Source: Siphonodentalium dalli | Lineage: Eukaryota > Mollusca > Scaphopoda > Gadilida > Siphonodentaliidae | Reading direction: 5' to 3' | Assembly (NCBI GenBank): GCA_032622095.1 | Contig: CP136062.1 | Span: 134,247,282-134,311,281 of the forward strand | DNA: 64,000 nt | Shown here: positions 48,001 to 57,680 of the stretch, piece after piece | Numbering within the stretch: the first letter of the stretch is position 1 | Layout of the letters: each line of letters starts with the position of its first letter | Notes under the pieces: model-generated | What the model saw: only the letters and a program-made list of their open reading frames with translations | Told to the model about the DNA's origin: nothing | The model's database searches: none | Made by a program: the position numbers and the translations under genes

Positions 48001-51000
48001 AAAGTGGGAACATACAGTCATCTACAACAAAACTGTCATCATTGTCTTCAGATTTGGCTTCAACAATCTCGTCACCTGCGGAAGACTCCAGTCTGGCATC
48101 AACAGAACCAAGTCCATCAGGTTCCGACAGTCAGTTGAATTCATCTAATTCCAGCAGTGCTTTAGGCGATCTCTTTCTGCCAATGAACAAGTTTTATTCC
48201 AATAGTGTTGCTATCCTCAATTTTGTTGACTCCGCTGGACACTATATCCCAGTATCAAGGCAGACCAACACAGGAATAATTGCACACCCTGCTATCATCA
48301 AAGAACAAACTCCTGTTGTTCGGAAAATCTCCAGTAGCAGAGAGAGCGGTGACATCTCTTCAGTTAGTTCATCCACTGATGTCAGTTCAACAAAATCATC
48401 TATTCTTGATTTGCCAGACTCAGCGGAAGAATTATGCCAGACATTTGAGAGTCTTGGGATTGGTTCAGGAACATCATCCACTGATCCTGCCGAATTCTTA
48501 AGCAGATGGCAACCCTCTGCTAAACGTACGAAGGACGGATACACAGTACAACGTAAATATATATTTTGACTTGATTTTTGGATTTTCCGTGCAAAGTTTT
48601 TCATTTTGTGGATTCAACAAAATAGAATACGTACAGTTCAATTATATAATGCTTGTAGACTTCATGATGCAACCCAATTGAATTGATTGATTTTTTGTGG
48701 CATGGCTCACATGATCAGGAGATTTATTCCTTTGTAATTATGCAAGAAAACATAGAGCAATTAAAAAGATTCAACTGAAAAATTGAATTTAAGAGATATA
48801 TTTCTAATGAAGAAGTAATTCAAAATGGATTTAGAAAAATAGTTATTGCATAGAAATCCGTAGTTGGCACTCTACATCCCTACATTTGTTGCCGAAGATG
48901 CCTTAGATGATGCTGCCATGAAAATAACTTGATTAACTTGCATTGGACGTCACCTAGAGAAAAGCAAACTATAGAACAGTTTTCATTGTGATTTGTTCTC
49001 TGGTGTTTATAAACTTAAAATAAATGTTGATCCCAACTATTTCAGGATCAAACTTGTGGACATATAATCCAGAAAATGGACAGTGGAATGGGCAGAGTAC
49101 CCTGGCTATGATTGGTCCAGAGATCCCTGTGGAGAAAAAAGGAAATTGTCGTAAGGTTTATGAAGTGAAGTTCCTTCATCAAGATGAACCACTGGGAAAG
49201 TTAGTATTTTTATACCCCCAATTTTTGAGAAAAAAAATGGATGGTATACCGGATTGACTTTGTCAGTCAGTCAGTCCATCTTGACATATATCTCAGCCAT
49301 GGGTTATTTGATTTGGATGGAATATGGGATAACTGTTCAACACTGGGAGTGCTTTCAAAAGAGCTACCCGTAGGGCACAATGGTGTTTTTCACATGTTTG
49401 TCCCACTGCATCTCGATCTCTTCAGCCATGTGTTATAATATCTATCTCAATGAAATTTGGTATGGATGTTCACAGTCACAAGGGTTTTCAATGAAGTGTT
49501 ATTGATGTTCGCATTTCACCATTATGCCTTGGATTATTTTATATATGTGTTCCGTCCTGCTCATATTTTGATTTGCCATGGCAAGGATGTATGCCAACAC
49601 CCGAGGTGCAACCTCTTGTTCCATCGGATTCCATCCATCTGAGACCAAATATGTAAGGCTACAATAAATTAATGTGATGTGGAACACTCCGCTTGGGCGA
49701 CTCGGTGGGAATAGAGAATAAACCTGCTCAAGCTGGTTCTTCTCATAATATTTTGTATCCAAATTCATTAATTGGCAGCAGACAACGCCATTCTTATATA
49801 TGGATCATATTCAGTGACCCTCATTGGCAGAATCATTGTCGTTTGTTTATTGGCTTATTTTTATATATAAATTCGTCCCAAATTAAGGAGTAAATATTTA
49901 TAATTACACGTACTTCAAACGTTGTGTTTTCTGAAGTGGTATTATCTAATTTATTGAAATATTCAACAATATTAAAGATGATCTATCTCTTTGTAAACAT
50001 GTGTTATAGTTACCAGGGTATAAATATTATATATGAATCAAAGACCCCTGTCCCGAAATGCTTCTATCGATTAATATTGATTATATTTCAAATATTTTCT
50101 GGTCTAAAAATGCGTGGTTGTTTAGCTAATGAATAATATTTGTTACTGTTAACAGAGACCAGAAATTTTATTGTGTAATTGTGTCACAAATAAACATTAA
50201 TTAGACTCATTATCGCTTATAACTATGGAATAAAACAATACAGACAATCAATCTGGGACATTTGATGTTCGGAACGTAGCTATGGGAACACTCTAATGAT
50301 CTCTATCACTACATGGTATTGCCTGAATGGTCCATTCTAAAAATAGAACAACAAAGTGTCCATTTAAAATCATCTCATTTAATAATAAAATATTTGAAAT
50401 AAAATCAATATTAATTGATCAAAGCATTTCCGGATATGGGGGTCTTCAATTCATATTTATTATTTTATATCCACGCAACTATTTCAAAATTGTTATATGA
50501 AATGATAATCCACCTTTAATTTATTGCCACATTCCTCCTGTTAGCATAGATTCTAGGTACTCACTTGTCTGTTTGAGTTACTAAAATAAGCACACAATAT
50601 GTATTTAACCATTTTCAGGTATGTGGGTAAGAGATACATATTAGAAAGATCACCACAGCAGTATCTCCAAGACACTATATGCCAGATGCTTGCTCGATAC
50701 TATGTCACAAGCTTCAACCAGAAGTTGCAGACCTTGCAAGGCAACCAGTCTACATTCCAAGTATACTATCTCCCAGTCTACCATCTACAGATGCTGTCAG
50801 AAACTGGTAACCTGGAATACTGTGTCAACGTGGAGCCTTTTCTCAAAGGGAAATTTGAGAAAATTACAAATAATCTCAACCATCGAAATGATACTATGAC
50901 TATGGTAAAGGGAGATGAGTTGAGAGACATTTCAACCGCTATATCGCATTATTCCTATTGCATGACACAAGGTCATTTGATGCTGGTTGATATCCAGGGT

Positions 51001-51207
51001 TTTATGCCATTGGATGGGACTGGTATTGTGTATTTAACAGACCCTCAGTTCCACACTGTATCTTCATCTACAGTCTCCCTGGATAAGTTCTGCACTGCAG
51101 ATCATGGGAAGAATGGAATGGATTCATTCTGGATGAACGTTCATCCCTCCTGTAATAAATTCTGTGGCCTTTTGAGTTTGAAAAGACCAGAATCACAAGA
51201 CCGTTAA
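38982..51207 (+). CDS. ALPK1: Alpha-protein kinase 1 (ADP-heptose sensor kinase), 8 coding exons
   Basis: Exons 38982-39039, 41254-41474, 42892-43141, 43824-43913, 46195-46448, 47187-48552, 49046-49199 and 50619-51207 join in frame to 993 residues (human ALPK1 1244). Known of the family: ALPK1 binds bacterial ADP-heptose in the cytosol through its helical N-terminal region and phosphorylates TIFA to start NF-kB signalling. Seen: sensor-region blocks MWPFLPNDV, IAPQVIIRKARV and VCIQIKGHIYHNLG within residues ~20-291; a Ser/Thr-rich acidic linker within exon 6 (to residue 746); and an alpha-kinase domain from ~747 to the end. The domain shows YVGK with Lys802 (aligned by eye with human Lys1067), VDIQG (Asp922), LTDPQ (Asp939, Gln941) and a HPSCNKFC zinc-type cluster (His973, Cys976, Cys980). 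A possible 5' UTR splice acceptor ends at 38963. Introns 2, 3, 4 and 7 carry MITEs and other repeats; the exons are undisturbed. Confidence 0.93.
39127..39390 (-). mobile_element. piggyBac-like hairpin MITE in ALPK1 intron 1
   Basis: TTAA at 39127-39130 and 39387-39390. Ends CCCTTCCATGTCTGAAG and ...CACCATGAAAGG. It contains two hairpins of the TGCATTCTC(C/T)TATATATGCGAG type. Opposite orientation to the copy at 39565. Confidence 0.8.
39565..39828 (+). mobile_element. piggyBac-like hairpin MITE in ALPK1 intron 1
   Basis: TTAA at 39565-39568 and 39825-39828. Left end CCCTTTCATGGTGGGAGCTG, right end CCAGTCATGAGAGGG. Two near-perfect hairpins at about 39615-39684 and 39712-39779. Confidence 0.82.
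39829..41253. other. ALPK1 intron 1, remainder
   Basis: About 1.4 kb of AT-rich intron with no other repeat shared in the window. Confidence 0.45.
41254..41474 (+). CDS. ALPK1: ALPK1 coding exon 2
   Basis: Residues 20-93, DVLAEIYGHDIDSAVQ onward, ending HIEILL. Acceptor TTCTATTTAG, donor CTG|GTAAGT. It holds the conserved MWPFLP block of the N-terminal sensor region. Confidence 0.92.
41624..42144. mobile_element. M1 palindromic MITE, copy a, in ALPK1 intron 2
   Basis: Ends TTAAAGATGGATTATCTCTT and CTTTGTAAACATG-type complement, finishing CCACCTTTAA. Internal inverted motifs include CCCCTGTCCGG(A)AA.GCTTCTATC and AACAGTAACC. TTAA borders both ends and may be the duplicated target. Confidence 0.75.
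42465..42587. mobile_element. M4 MITE, deletion derivative, in ALPK1 intron 2
   Basis: Left CAGTAATGCCATAAATAATC is followed directly by one arm (GAGCTTTCCGATGAATGGCA to GGGCATTACTG); the other arm is lost. TA borders both ends. Confidence 0.72.
42892..43141 (+). CDS. ALPK1: ALPK1 coding exon 3
   Basis: Residues 94-176, RCLDMAIQAKEFEKAAAL onward, with IAPQVIIRKARV, the best conserved stretch of the ADP-heptose-binding region. Acceptor TTGTTGACAG, donor GCAG|GTATTA. Confidence 0.93.
43582..43689. mobile_element. M4 MITE, single arm, in ALPK1 intron 3
   Basis: GAGCTTTCCGATGAATGGCA through GGGCATTACTG, 135 bp before exon 4. Short open frames here are by-products. Confidence 0.7.
43824..43913 (+). 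CDS. ALPK1: ALPK1 coding exon 4
   Basis: Ninety bases, residues 177-206, with YLNVATVCIQIKGHIYHNL. Acceptor TTTTTTTTCAG, donor CTTG|GTAAGT. Confidence 0.93.
45284..45603 (+). repeat. Dispersed repeat R, copy 1, in ALPK1 intron 4
   Basis: About 320 bp that recurs inverted at 61632-61957. Shared landmarks: GGGTATCCTGTGAA, AAACAGTATGTTATTGTC, GCATAAAAAGTTACTTT and ATTATGATGGTAAACATAAA then GAGCGTTCTTTG. Class unknown. Confidence 0.7.
45604..46194. other. ALPK1 intron 4, 3' part
   Basis: Unrecognised intronic sequence before exon 5. Confidence 0.4.
46195..46448 (+). CDS. ALPK1: ALPK1 coding exon 5
   Basis: Residues 207-291, GLWKEAIGPLVQTVHG to FMAKHQ, helical repeats of the sensor region. Acceptor CATTTTTCAG, donor CAG|GTGATT. 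Confidence 0.92.
46449..47186. other. ALPK1 intron 5
   Basis: No repeat or motif recognised. Confidence 0.45.
47187..48552 (+). CDS. ALPK1: ALPK1 coding exon 6 (large linker exon)
   Basis: Residues 292-746. It finishes the helical region (LVADENLLMYTVNLG, then FYEFIRAVFVASL) and carries the whole low-complexity linker: an acidic stretch (GPSDEEANKIEPDESHD), serine-rich runs and DPAEFLSRWQP just before the kinase. Human ALPK1 likewise carries a long poorly conserved linker here. Donor CAAC|GTAAAT. Confidence 0.9.
48553..49045. other. ALPK1 intron 6
   Basis: No repeat or motif recognised; the frame would read a further five codons into this intron before a stop. Confidence 0.5.
49046..49199 (+). 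CDS. ALPK1: ALPK1 coding exon 7 (start of alpha-kinase)
   Basis: Residues 747-797, SNLWTYNPENGQW to EVKFLHQDEPLG. Acceptor CTATTTCAG, donor AA|GTTAGT. The split AA + G codon gives Lys798. Confidence 0.9.
49209..49450. mobile_element. Helitron/pearl-like fragment in ALPK1 intron 7
   Basis: Begins TTTTATACCCCCAATTTTTG with an inverted partner AAAATGGATGGTATA, then GTCAGTCAGTCAGTCCATC and ATCTCAGCCATGGGTTATTT, the reverse of the core at 10850-11113. Confidence 0.55.
49640..49910. repeat. Old dispersed repeat related to the 485-bp unit
   Basis: Shares ATGTGATGTGGAACACTCCG, CAACGCCATTCTTATATA and CATTGTCGTTTGTTTATT with 62590-62830. Diverged, in ALPK1 intron 7. Confidence 0.55.
49972..50519. mobile_element. 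M1 palindromic MITE, copy b, in ALPK1 intron 7
   Basis: TTAAAGATGATCTATCTCTT ... GATAATCCACCTTTAA. Same internal inverted motifs as copies a and c. It ends 99 bp before exon 8. Confidence 0.75.
50619..51207 (+). CDS. ALPK1: ALPK1 coding exon 8 (alpha-kinase catalytic part)
   Basis: Residues 798-993 with YVGK, LEYCVNVEPFLKGKF, LMLVDIQGF, YLTDPQFHTV and the HPSCNKFC cluster, then TAA at 51205-51207. Acceptor CATTTTCAG. All motifs of an active alpha-kinase are present. Confidence 0.95.
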
Positions 51208-52204
51208 AAATAACTACATGTGTTCTCAGGCAATACTATAGAGGTTTCAGTTCTAGCTTGTGGCTTGTAAGGTAAATGACAGGATAACATAGTGACAGTG
51301 AATTCGAGACAACAAAACCTAATATTTGTAATTAGGAAACATCTCGTTACTAAGGCTGCAAATAGTGTGTGTCATTTGCAGAATGAGGTCCTCCAGAGGA
51401 TGAATTTAGTGATGCTATACCATACGGTGGGCTAGCATACCAAATTCACTCTCTGGAGACCTCATTCTGCTCAGGCCTCATCTTCTGGGAAGTATCTATA
51501 GTCTAAAATTAACATTGTTTTTAGTTACTTTTTCCCTTCTGTTCAGTTTCTGTATCCCATAATTTGCAGGAGACAAAATGCATAATCGAGGTGACTAATA
51601 GGTGAACATCACCATTTACAACTGGGGAACTTCAATCTGATCCTATGTCTCCCATAGCTGTTGAGGTCTAAGCAGAGTGACGTTCCCAGAGGGTGAATTT
51701 GGTGATGCAAGCCTGCCGTGCGGGATAGCGTCACTCATTCTGCAAATGACAGACACACTATTTGCAGGTTTGCTAATTATACTGATTTTAAACAACACTT
51801 TGGTTGTCTAATAATGAGAGTGTCTGCAGAAGTGATAACTCTGTAGATGTTAGTATAAAGAACTTGTGATAATCAGTTGAATTATAATTGGTTTTAATTT
51901 TGAAGGTTCAATCATCTTAGTTGATTCTATTATTATGACTAAATCTGACCTATCCTCAAATTAGATTGAACTGATCGGACACCTTGCGGAAATGGCAGAT
52001 TAATGCCTACAAGTTACAGGCCATAATCTACAAGCAGAACCTCTGTAATATATTGAAAATTTATGAGGAGGAGAGGCTATCTGTATTTTTGATCAGAAAT
52101 TCCAAAATTAATTAATGTGTAGATTATTTTTTGGAATAAAATCCTACAATTTTCAAAGGTATACAAGCTCATTTTCAATGCATTTTAGTCATTAATGATG
52201 CATA
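51208..52204. other. 3' flank of ALPK1 with M5 foldbacks
   Basis: Contains two M5 hairpins, about 51365-51475 (GAGGTCCTCCAGAGGATGAA and complement) and 51655-51775. AATAAA at about 52134 is a possible polyadenylation signal, unsupported by anything else. Confidence 0.5.
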
Positions 52205-52868
52205 ATCTGAATTAGTGCTCCCAAATTAGTATTTCTTTGGCTTCGGGGGTAAAAAGTATTTGATTCGAGTTGAGGAAACCACACAAAGCTCAGAGTGATC
52301 AGATATCAATTTTTGAAATTTGTTATTTCTCGAGATATGTAATTTTTGGGCCTGGCAAAAATTTGTCAAGGCAACGGTCTCGGACAAAATTGCAAATTAA
52401 GATGAATGACTCTAAAATCTAGTGGCTTGGTGTGTATATATTTGACAATCTGGCCGTATTTCGTTGAACAAAATGTTAATAATAACACGTTTCGGGCAAT
52501 TTTATACTATAGTTGACTGTGGTTAGCATTATTTTCCGGCATATTAATCGATTCTGATAACTAAAGCGACATTTCAAAAAATGTTGTTGTTGTTGGAATC
52601 TGATGATATGGGACCATCGAATCGGATTAACCCTTTGAGTGCCAGGGGCCGATCTCGTCAGCCCTACAAAATAAGTCTGTTAAAGAATATAAGAATAAAT
52701 TATTAAAATTGTAAAAAATTGTAAAAAAAAAAAAATTGTTAGGCCAATGCATTCTCTTATATATGCGAGGCGACCTATGGTCGACTCGCATATATAAGAG
52801 AATGCATTGGCACAGGGTATATGGGTTGATACAAAAATCGACCTGGCACTCAAAGGGTTAAGTACCTT
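52205..52868. mobile_element. M6 MITE, copy c, with a piggyBac-like insertion
   Basis: TTGGCTTCGGGGGTAAAAAG, GATTCGAGTTGAGGAAAC and the right-hand GTTGTTGTTGGAATCTGATG are the M6 landmarks. The final GGATTAAGTACCTTAA is opened at its TTAA by 52627-52861. Confidence 0.68.
52627..52861. mobile_element. piggyBac-like hairpin MITE with perfect TIRs
   Basis: TTAA + CCCTTTGAGTGCCAGG at the left and its exact complement CCTGGCACTCAAAGGG + TTAA at the right. One near-perfect hairpin lies at 52743-52811. The best preserved member of the family. Confidence 0.88.
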
Positions 52869-53216
52869 AAATATTTAACAGAAACGTATCTAAACTTTTC
52901 TTGGAAAATTCCAAATTGGCGAAATTCAGTATCAAATTTGTTTGAGACCGGTGTTGGTTGATGAAGGAGATGCCTGAGAACACAGAAATTAGTTGGTCAT
53001 TCTCATTGTTTTTGTTTTTTGGCACAAGTACATGTACCATTATTGATCTATTGTGTGTGCCTAATTATTGATGACGCAACATTTTATAACATTATCTGCT
53101 AATTGTGGTGTGGCATGGCAATCCAAATGATGTAATGAATATGGATGCTGGAATAATCTCATTCATGGAATCATGGTGACAAAACATTTAAATTTCCAAT
53201 CACTTTTTAGCTCAAC

Positions 53217-53777
53217 TTTACTTTGCAAAGTTTGATCTTTTGCCGTGGGTTGGTGTCTGAACGTCCGTCCATCAACAATTTCCTTTGGCACACCTTACAG
53301 GCCGCATCCATCATCTGATCGTCACCAAACTTCATATGGATCTTCCGGATGACCTCTGGATGGGAGCCATCTATGTTTCCCGAAATTTGTTAAAAAACAT
53401 GGCCACCAGCAGCCATTTTGGATTTCAAATTTGAATCCATCGGCACAGCCTGCAGCCCCCATATATTGGAGAATTGTTTGAAAATTTGCAGGCATGTTTA
53501 AGATCATATCTAGATGTGAGCCATCATATTTGAACAATTTTCGATGAAAAACATGGCCACCGGCAGCCATCTTGGATTTTACTCTTTAGATGACTAAATC
53601 TTTTACACCCTGCAGCCCACATTTATTGGTGAAATGTTTGAAATGAATATTATTTCATCTACACAATACAAGTCCTTTACTTTAACTTTTTGGCTTTCCT
53701 TCTTCTTTATCATTCTATTCATTGCTCAGCAAAAAATAAACCTTCCCAATTTTAGCTACAGTGTCATTGACACTTTC
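53217..53777 (-). mobile_element. Y-family element, copy C (short)
   Basis: Starts TTTAGCTCAACTTTACTTTG and ends TAGCTACAGTGTCATTGACA CTTTCA. About two modules with ACATGGCCACC...GGCAGCCATCTTGGATTTTA. Confidence 0.72.
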
Positions 53778-53847
53778 ATTACTGTACTTACTAGGTGTAC
53801 GTTTTGTAACAATGAATCATACACAATTGTGATATCTAGATAATATG

Positions 53848-54362
53848 TAGATCATGTCACGAATCTCTACTCTTAGCTACGCATGTAGAGATCATATTCC
53901 ACCAGTACAAAACCTTGGAACTTTTTTAAGTTTTGACAGGGAACCTTATAAAGTAAAAAAAATAACATGGGGAATATATTTCTTTGTTATGATCTGTTCC
54001 TTATTAATGTACTTCACTGTAAGTGAAGATCCCAATTTGAAATTTCACGATTTAAGTGACTGAGCGATATTGCTTTGCATCGTGTACAATTATGGAATTT
54101 CTCCTGGGTGATTAATTCAATGTTTATTGCAATTTCGGTTCACAAAAGTCACAGAAAAAAATTCAATTTAGAGTTGGGACTTTCACCTACAGTTAAGTAT
54201 ATTATTAAGGGACAGATAATAACTAAGACATATATTCCACCCCGAGTTATTTTCGACTTTATAAGGTTCCCTGTCAAAACTTCAAAACGTTCCAAGGTTT
54301 TATACTGGTGGAATATGATCTCTACGGGCGTTAGCCAGAGTAGAGATTCATGACATGATCTA
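53848..54362. mobile_element. M3 palindromic MITE, copy b, exact 9-bp duplication
   Basis: Ends TAGATCATGTCACGAATCTC and complement. GATAATATG is repeated exactly at 53839-53847 and 54363-54371. Open frames across it are by-products of the inverted halves. Confidence 0.82.
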
Positions 54363-54371
54363 GATAATATG

Positions 54372-55094
54372 TTGTGACTTATTTTTTGCTATTCATATAT
54401 TATAGATTTTATAACCATATAAATGCTTATATACTGAAATTATTTTTTTTCATTTATCATTTATCAGATTTGTTGACATATAAGTAGTTTAGACTTTCCC
54501 TATTACATGTACAAGAACCATGAGTAGCCTGATAATTTTTGTGATTAAAAGAGTTTCTCTATCTATGCAGTGAAGTATCCAGCGATTGTTTGGGGACACC
54601 TGTTTTCGGCAATACCAAAGACATGAGCGAGGGAGGTTTGGGAGGGGGTATCCACCTGCTGATGGTGGGGGGGGGGGAATTCTCCCCCTGGATGTTTTTT
54701 TAAATCCAATGCATTGAGAGCTAATCTAGAGCTCTTGGAGTCAGTATTTTGAATTTGACTGAGAGTTCACTTTGATCAAGTTTCTGAAGCATAACTTTGG
54801 AATTTTTTTTATATATGTATGGATTGGAAATGCTTATAAGTTATTGTCAGATATTTTTTTGTTTGTTCAATGGATTATGCTAATCCTGCTTGAAATGAGA
54901 CCATTATCACTGTAATTCATATAATAGGCTATATTTTCTAAAATTCAAGTGAGAGACACATTAATAATATACTAGTAGTACAGAAATAATGTCTATTAAG
55001 TTACATGTAGTAATTACTAGTAGTACTAATCTCTACTAGTATGTTAATTATTCATTTGGTATCATGAGATCCCACATGATAACCACAGGGGCCT
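54372..55094. other. No recognisable gene
   Basis: AT-rich spacer with a poly-G tract at about 54668-54677. Nothing else recognised. Confidence 0.45.
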
Positions 55095-56612
55095 GTAACG
55101 CGCTCCGCTGTCCGGGTAGGGTTCTCTATTCTGAAGGTTCATTATTCCGATGGCTCGCTATTCCGAAGGTTCATTATTCCGAAGGTTCCCTATTCCGAAG
55201 GTTCATTATTCCGAAGGTTCGCTATTCCGAAGGTTTTCTATTCTGGGCGTATTTAACCAGAAATGAATCAAAATTTGCACCCCACCACAAAAACCACACG
55301 AGGAATGAAAAATACGATTACGCTAGTATACATATATAGTACATTTATACATCCACTTCTAATTCCCAAATTGTCCTAGATATCGGTTATTAATAGCAAG
55401 AAAAGAGTATCAGTTTATCGTTCATTATGGAAAGTTAAAAACACGATGACTGAAATAAACTACATGTAAGAGATATAGTTTTTCCGAACTGGCAATCTGT
55501 ATTTGAAGAAAAAAAACATCAACATTCAAGGCCCACTTAATTTTCGAACCCCCAGATCACATATATAAAATATATGCCACTATATATACCATTTGAAATA
55601 TGAAGCTCTCTAACACTGTATTATAGCTTATCCGGTGCAATAAACTGTGAACATGTTGTTTTTGTTGAGTTAACGCAGGGTTAACGACTTGTTTTTGTGC
55701 TTAAGGTTCATCTGGTTTTGTTGCGCAAAGTAAAGTGTATTATTTTCAATGGAGGGGGGGGGGGGGGGGGGGTAACTCTATATTTTAAAGATAATGTTAT
55801 TCCCCTTCAATTGAAAATATATTAGGTTGAATTCTGTTGCATTCTGAGATCCATGACATATAACGGGGGAATCTTTTTATGATTTAAGATGTTTTCTATT
55901 TCTCTAGGGGCATCTTCTGATACAGACGTTTGGAATGGTGATGAACTATATATAGTGTTTTAATCATATTTTATGGCACAGATTGTGTTTAAAACCTGAT
56001 ATCAAGGCACTATAAAAAATAGCTGATGACTCGAAAATTAAGTGGGCCTTACAACTCAATACAAATTCACAATTGCAGTTAGGTTCAACTCATACCCGTC
56101 TATTCAACGACATTCTGCTTCGCAGTATTCATTAAGAGTTATAAACCTGCTGTTTAATCCCGCCTTTAGCTGGCGTATTGTTGCCTGTAAGATTATTGAG
56201 ATATAACGCCATACGCGATGACATTAAATCGCATGGAAAGAGCAATTGTGTGGACTGCCTGACGTGAATATGTATTGGAAAATAACGTCATACGTAATGA
56301 CATTAAATCTCAAGGAAACCCGCGAACAAATAAAAAATAACATTTATTGTTTCAATGTTTTAAGTTATTTCCTTCATAAAAAAGAGTCTTCGTGATAAAG
56401 AACCCTCTCAATACTTGAATATATAATTAACCTTTTAAAAAAAAAAATCTTCGGAATAGCGAACCTTCGGAATAGAGAACCTTCGGAATAGCGAACCTTC
56501 GGACTAGTGAACCTTCGGAATAGTGAACCTTCGGAATAGCGAACCTTCGGAATAGCGAACCTTCGGAATAGAGACATGTTCCCCCGCGTCCGCCCCCTTT
56601 TGCACTGCCCAT
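55095..56612. mobile_element. Foldback element with opposed 16-bp minisatellite termini
   Basis: The left terminus (55115-55240) is an array of TATTCCGAAGGTTC(A/G)(T/C) units. The right terminus (56445-56575) is the same array in reverse. G-rich ends lie outside (CCGGGTAGGG; complement of CCCCCGCGTCCGCCCCC). The interior includes the complete M2 MITE. Confidence 0.6.
55528..56050. mobile_element. M2 MITE, copy b, complete
   Basis: Ends AAGGCCCACTTAATTTTCGA and complement (TCGAAAATTAAGTGGGCCTT). Internal poly-G tract at about 55756-55772 and inverted pair TATTTTCAATGGAGG / CCTTCAATTGAAAATA. Confidence 0.8.
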
Positions 56613-57235
56613 ATACGCCGAGTAGTGTGGAGTGCCGGATGATCACGAAACTTTGCATACATGTATGTTATGTGCATGTATGCGCATGCGCAAAATTAAA
56701 TCGATGTATGTGCATGTATTTATATGCATGTTATTGATTATGGGCGAATATGTGTGAATTTGTGCATGTTTATGTGCATGTCATCGATATGCATGTTAAG
56801 GTGGTGAGTAAGATTATGGTTCTGATGGCGACTGGAGGAGCGTGAATGCGTGTTCGCTCTTGTATGTATACATGATGTGGATGTTGGGAAAGTAAACCCA
56901 ATATATTTTCAAATTTGACCGGAGACAGGAAAAAAAAAATGTGATAAAATGTGGTGTCTGCTACCGTGGATCGAGGTAATCGTGAATAGTTGTATCCTGG
57001 ATTTTGGAAAATTATTATATGGTATGTATGAACCCGAATTATGTAATGAAAAATTTGTTTTTCTGAGGTTTTTGTGATGAAAATATATTTTTTGGAGGTT
57101 TTTGTTCAATTTTGTGTTGAAATTTTTTTTTTTTTAGTTTTGTGTTCAATCAACGTTCCAGAGGTGTATGTCTGAATACATAAAAACAAATTTGGGGAAA
57201 AAAACTGATTTTATTGGGAACTTTTTATTTTGGTT
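56613..57235. other. Spacer rich in (T)GCATGTATG motifs
   Basis: 56660-56800 is a degenerate run of TGTGCATGTATGTGCATG type and contains one isolated TGCGCATGCGCA. No gene seen. Confidence 0.5.
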
Positions 57236-57680
57236 TCAAATTTTTTTTTTTTTGTTGGCCCGCGTGATATATCTAAATACTCGGAACGATAAGACGAATT
57301 CAATTCCGTAAAAAAAAATTCTATATCGCACATACCGTTTTCTCAAAGATGTTAGTAGAACCTGGCAGAACCCCAAAAAAACATAATTTGTTTTAAACCC
57401 GATATAGGTCGTGTGACCTATCAAAATACTCGGTACGATAAGACGAATCCGAATATGCAAAAACAAAAATTGTTTTCTGTGTTCAGTAAATTTACGAGTT
57501 AAACGTGCAGGTTTGCTGATTGCAGCCGCCGCAAACGCCGCAAAACGCAACCGCCGCAAAACGCCGCCGCCGCAAACGCCTCCACCGCAATGACGTCACT
57601 ACCAACGGTGAGGGAACCTCTATTTTTTTGGAGCAAAATAACATGACATGTGTACCATTATTATATTGTTTTATTATATT

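Noticed and set aside
53854-54353. Open frames across 53854-54353
   Set aside because: They fall inside the M3 palindromic MITE and mirror its two arms.
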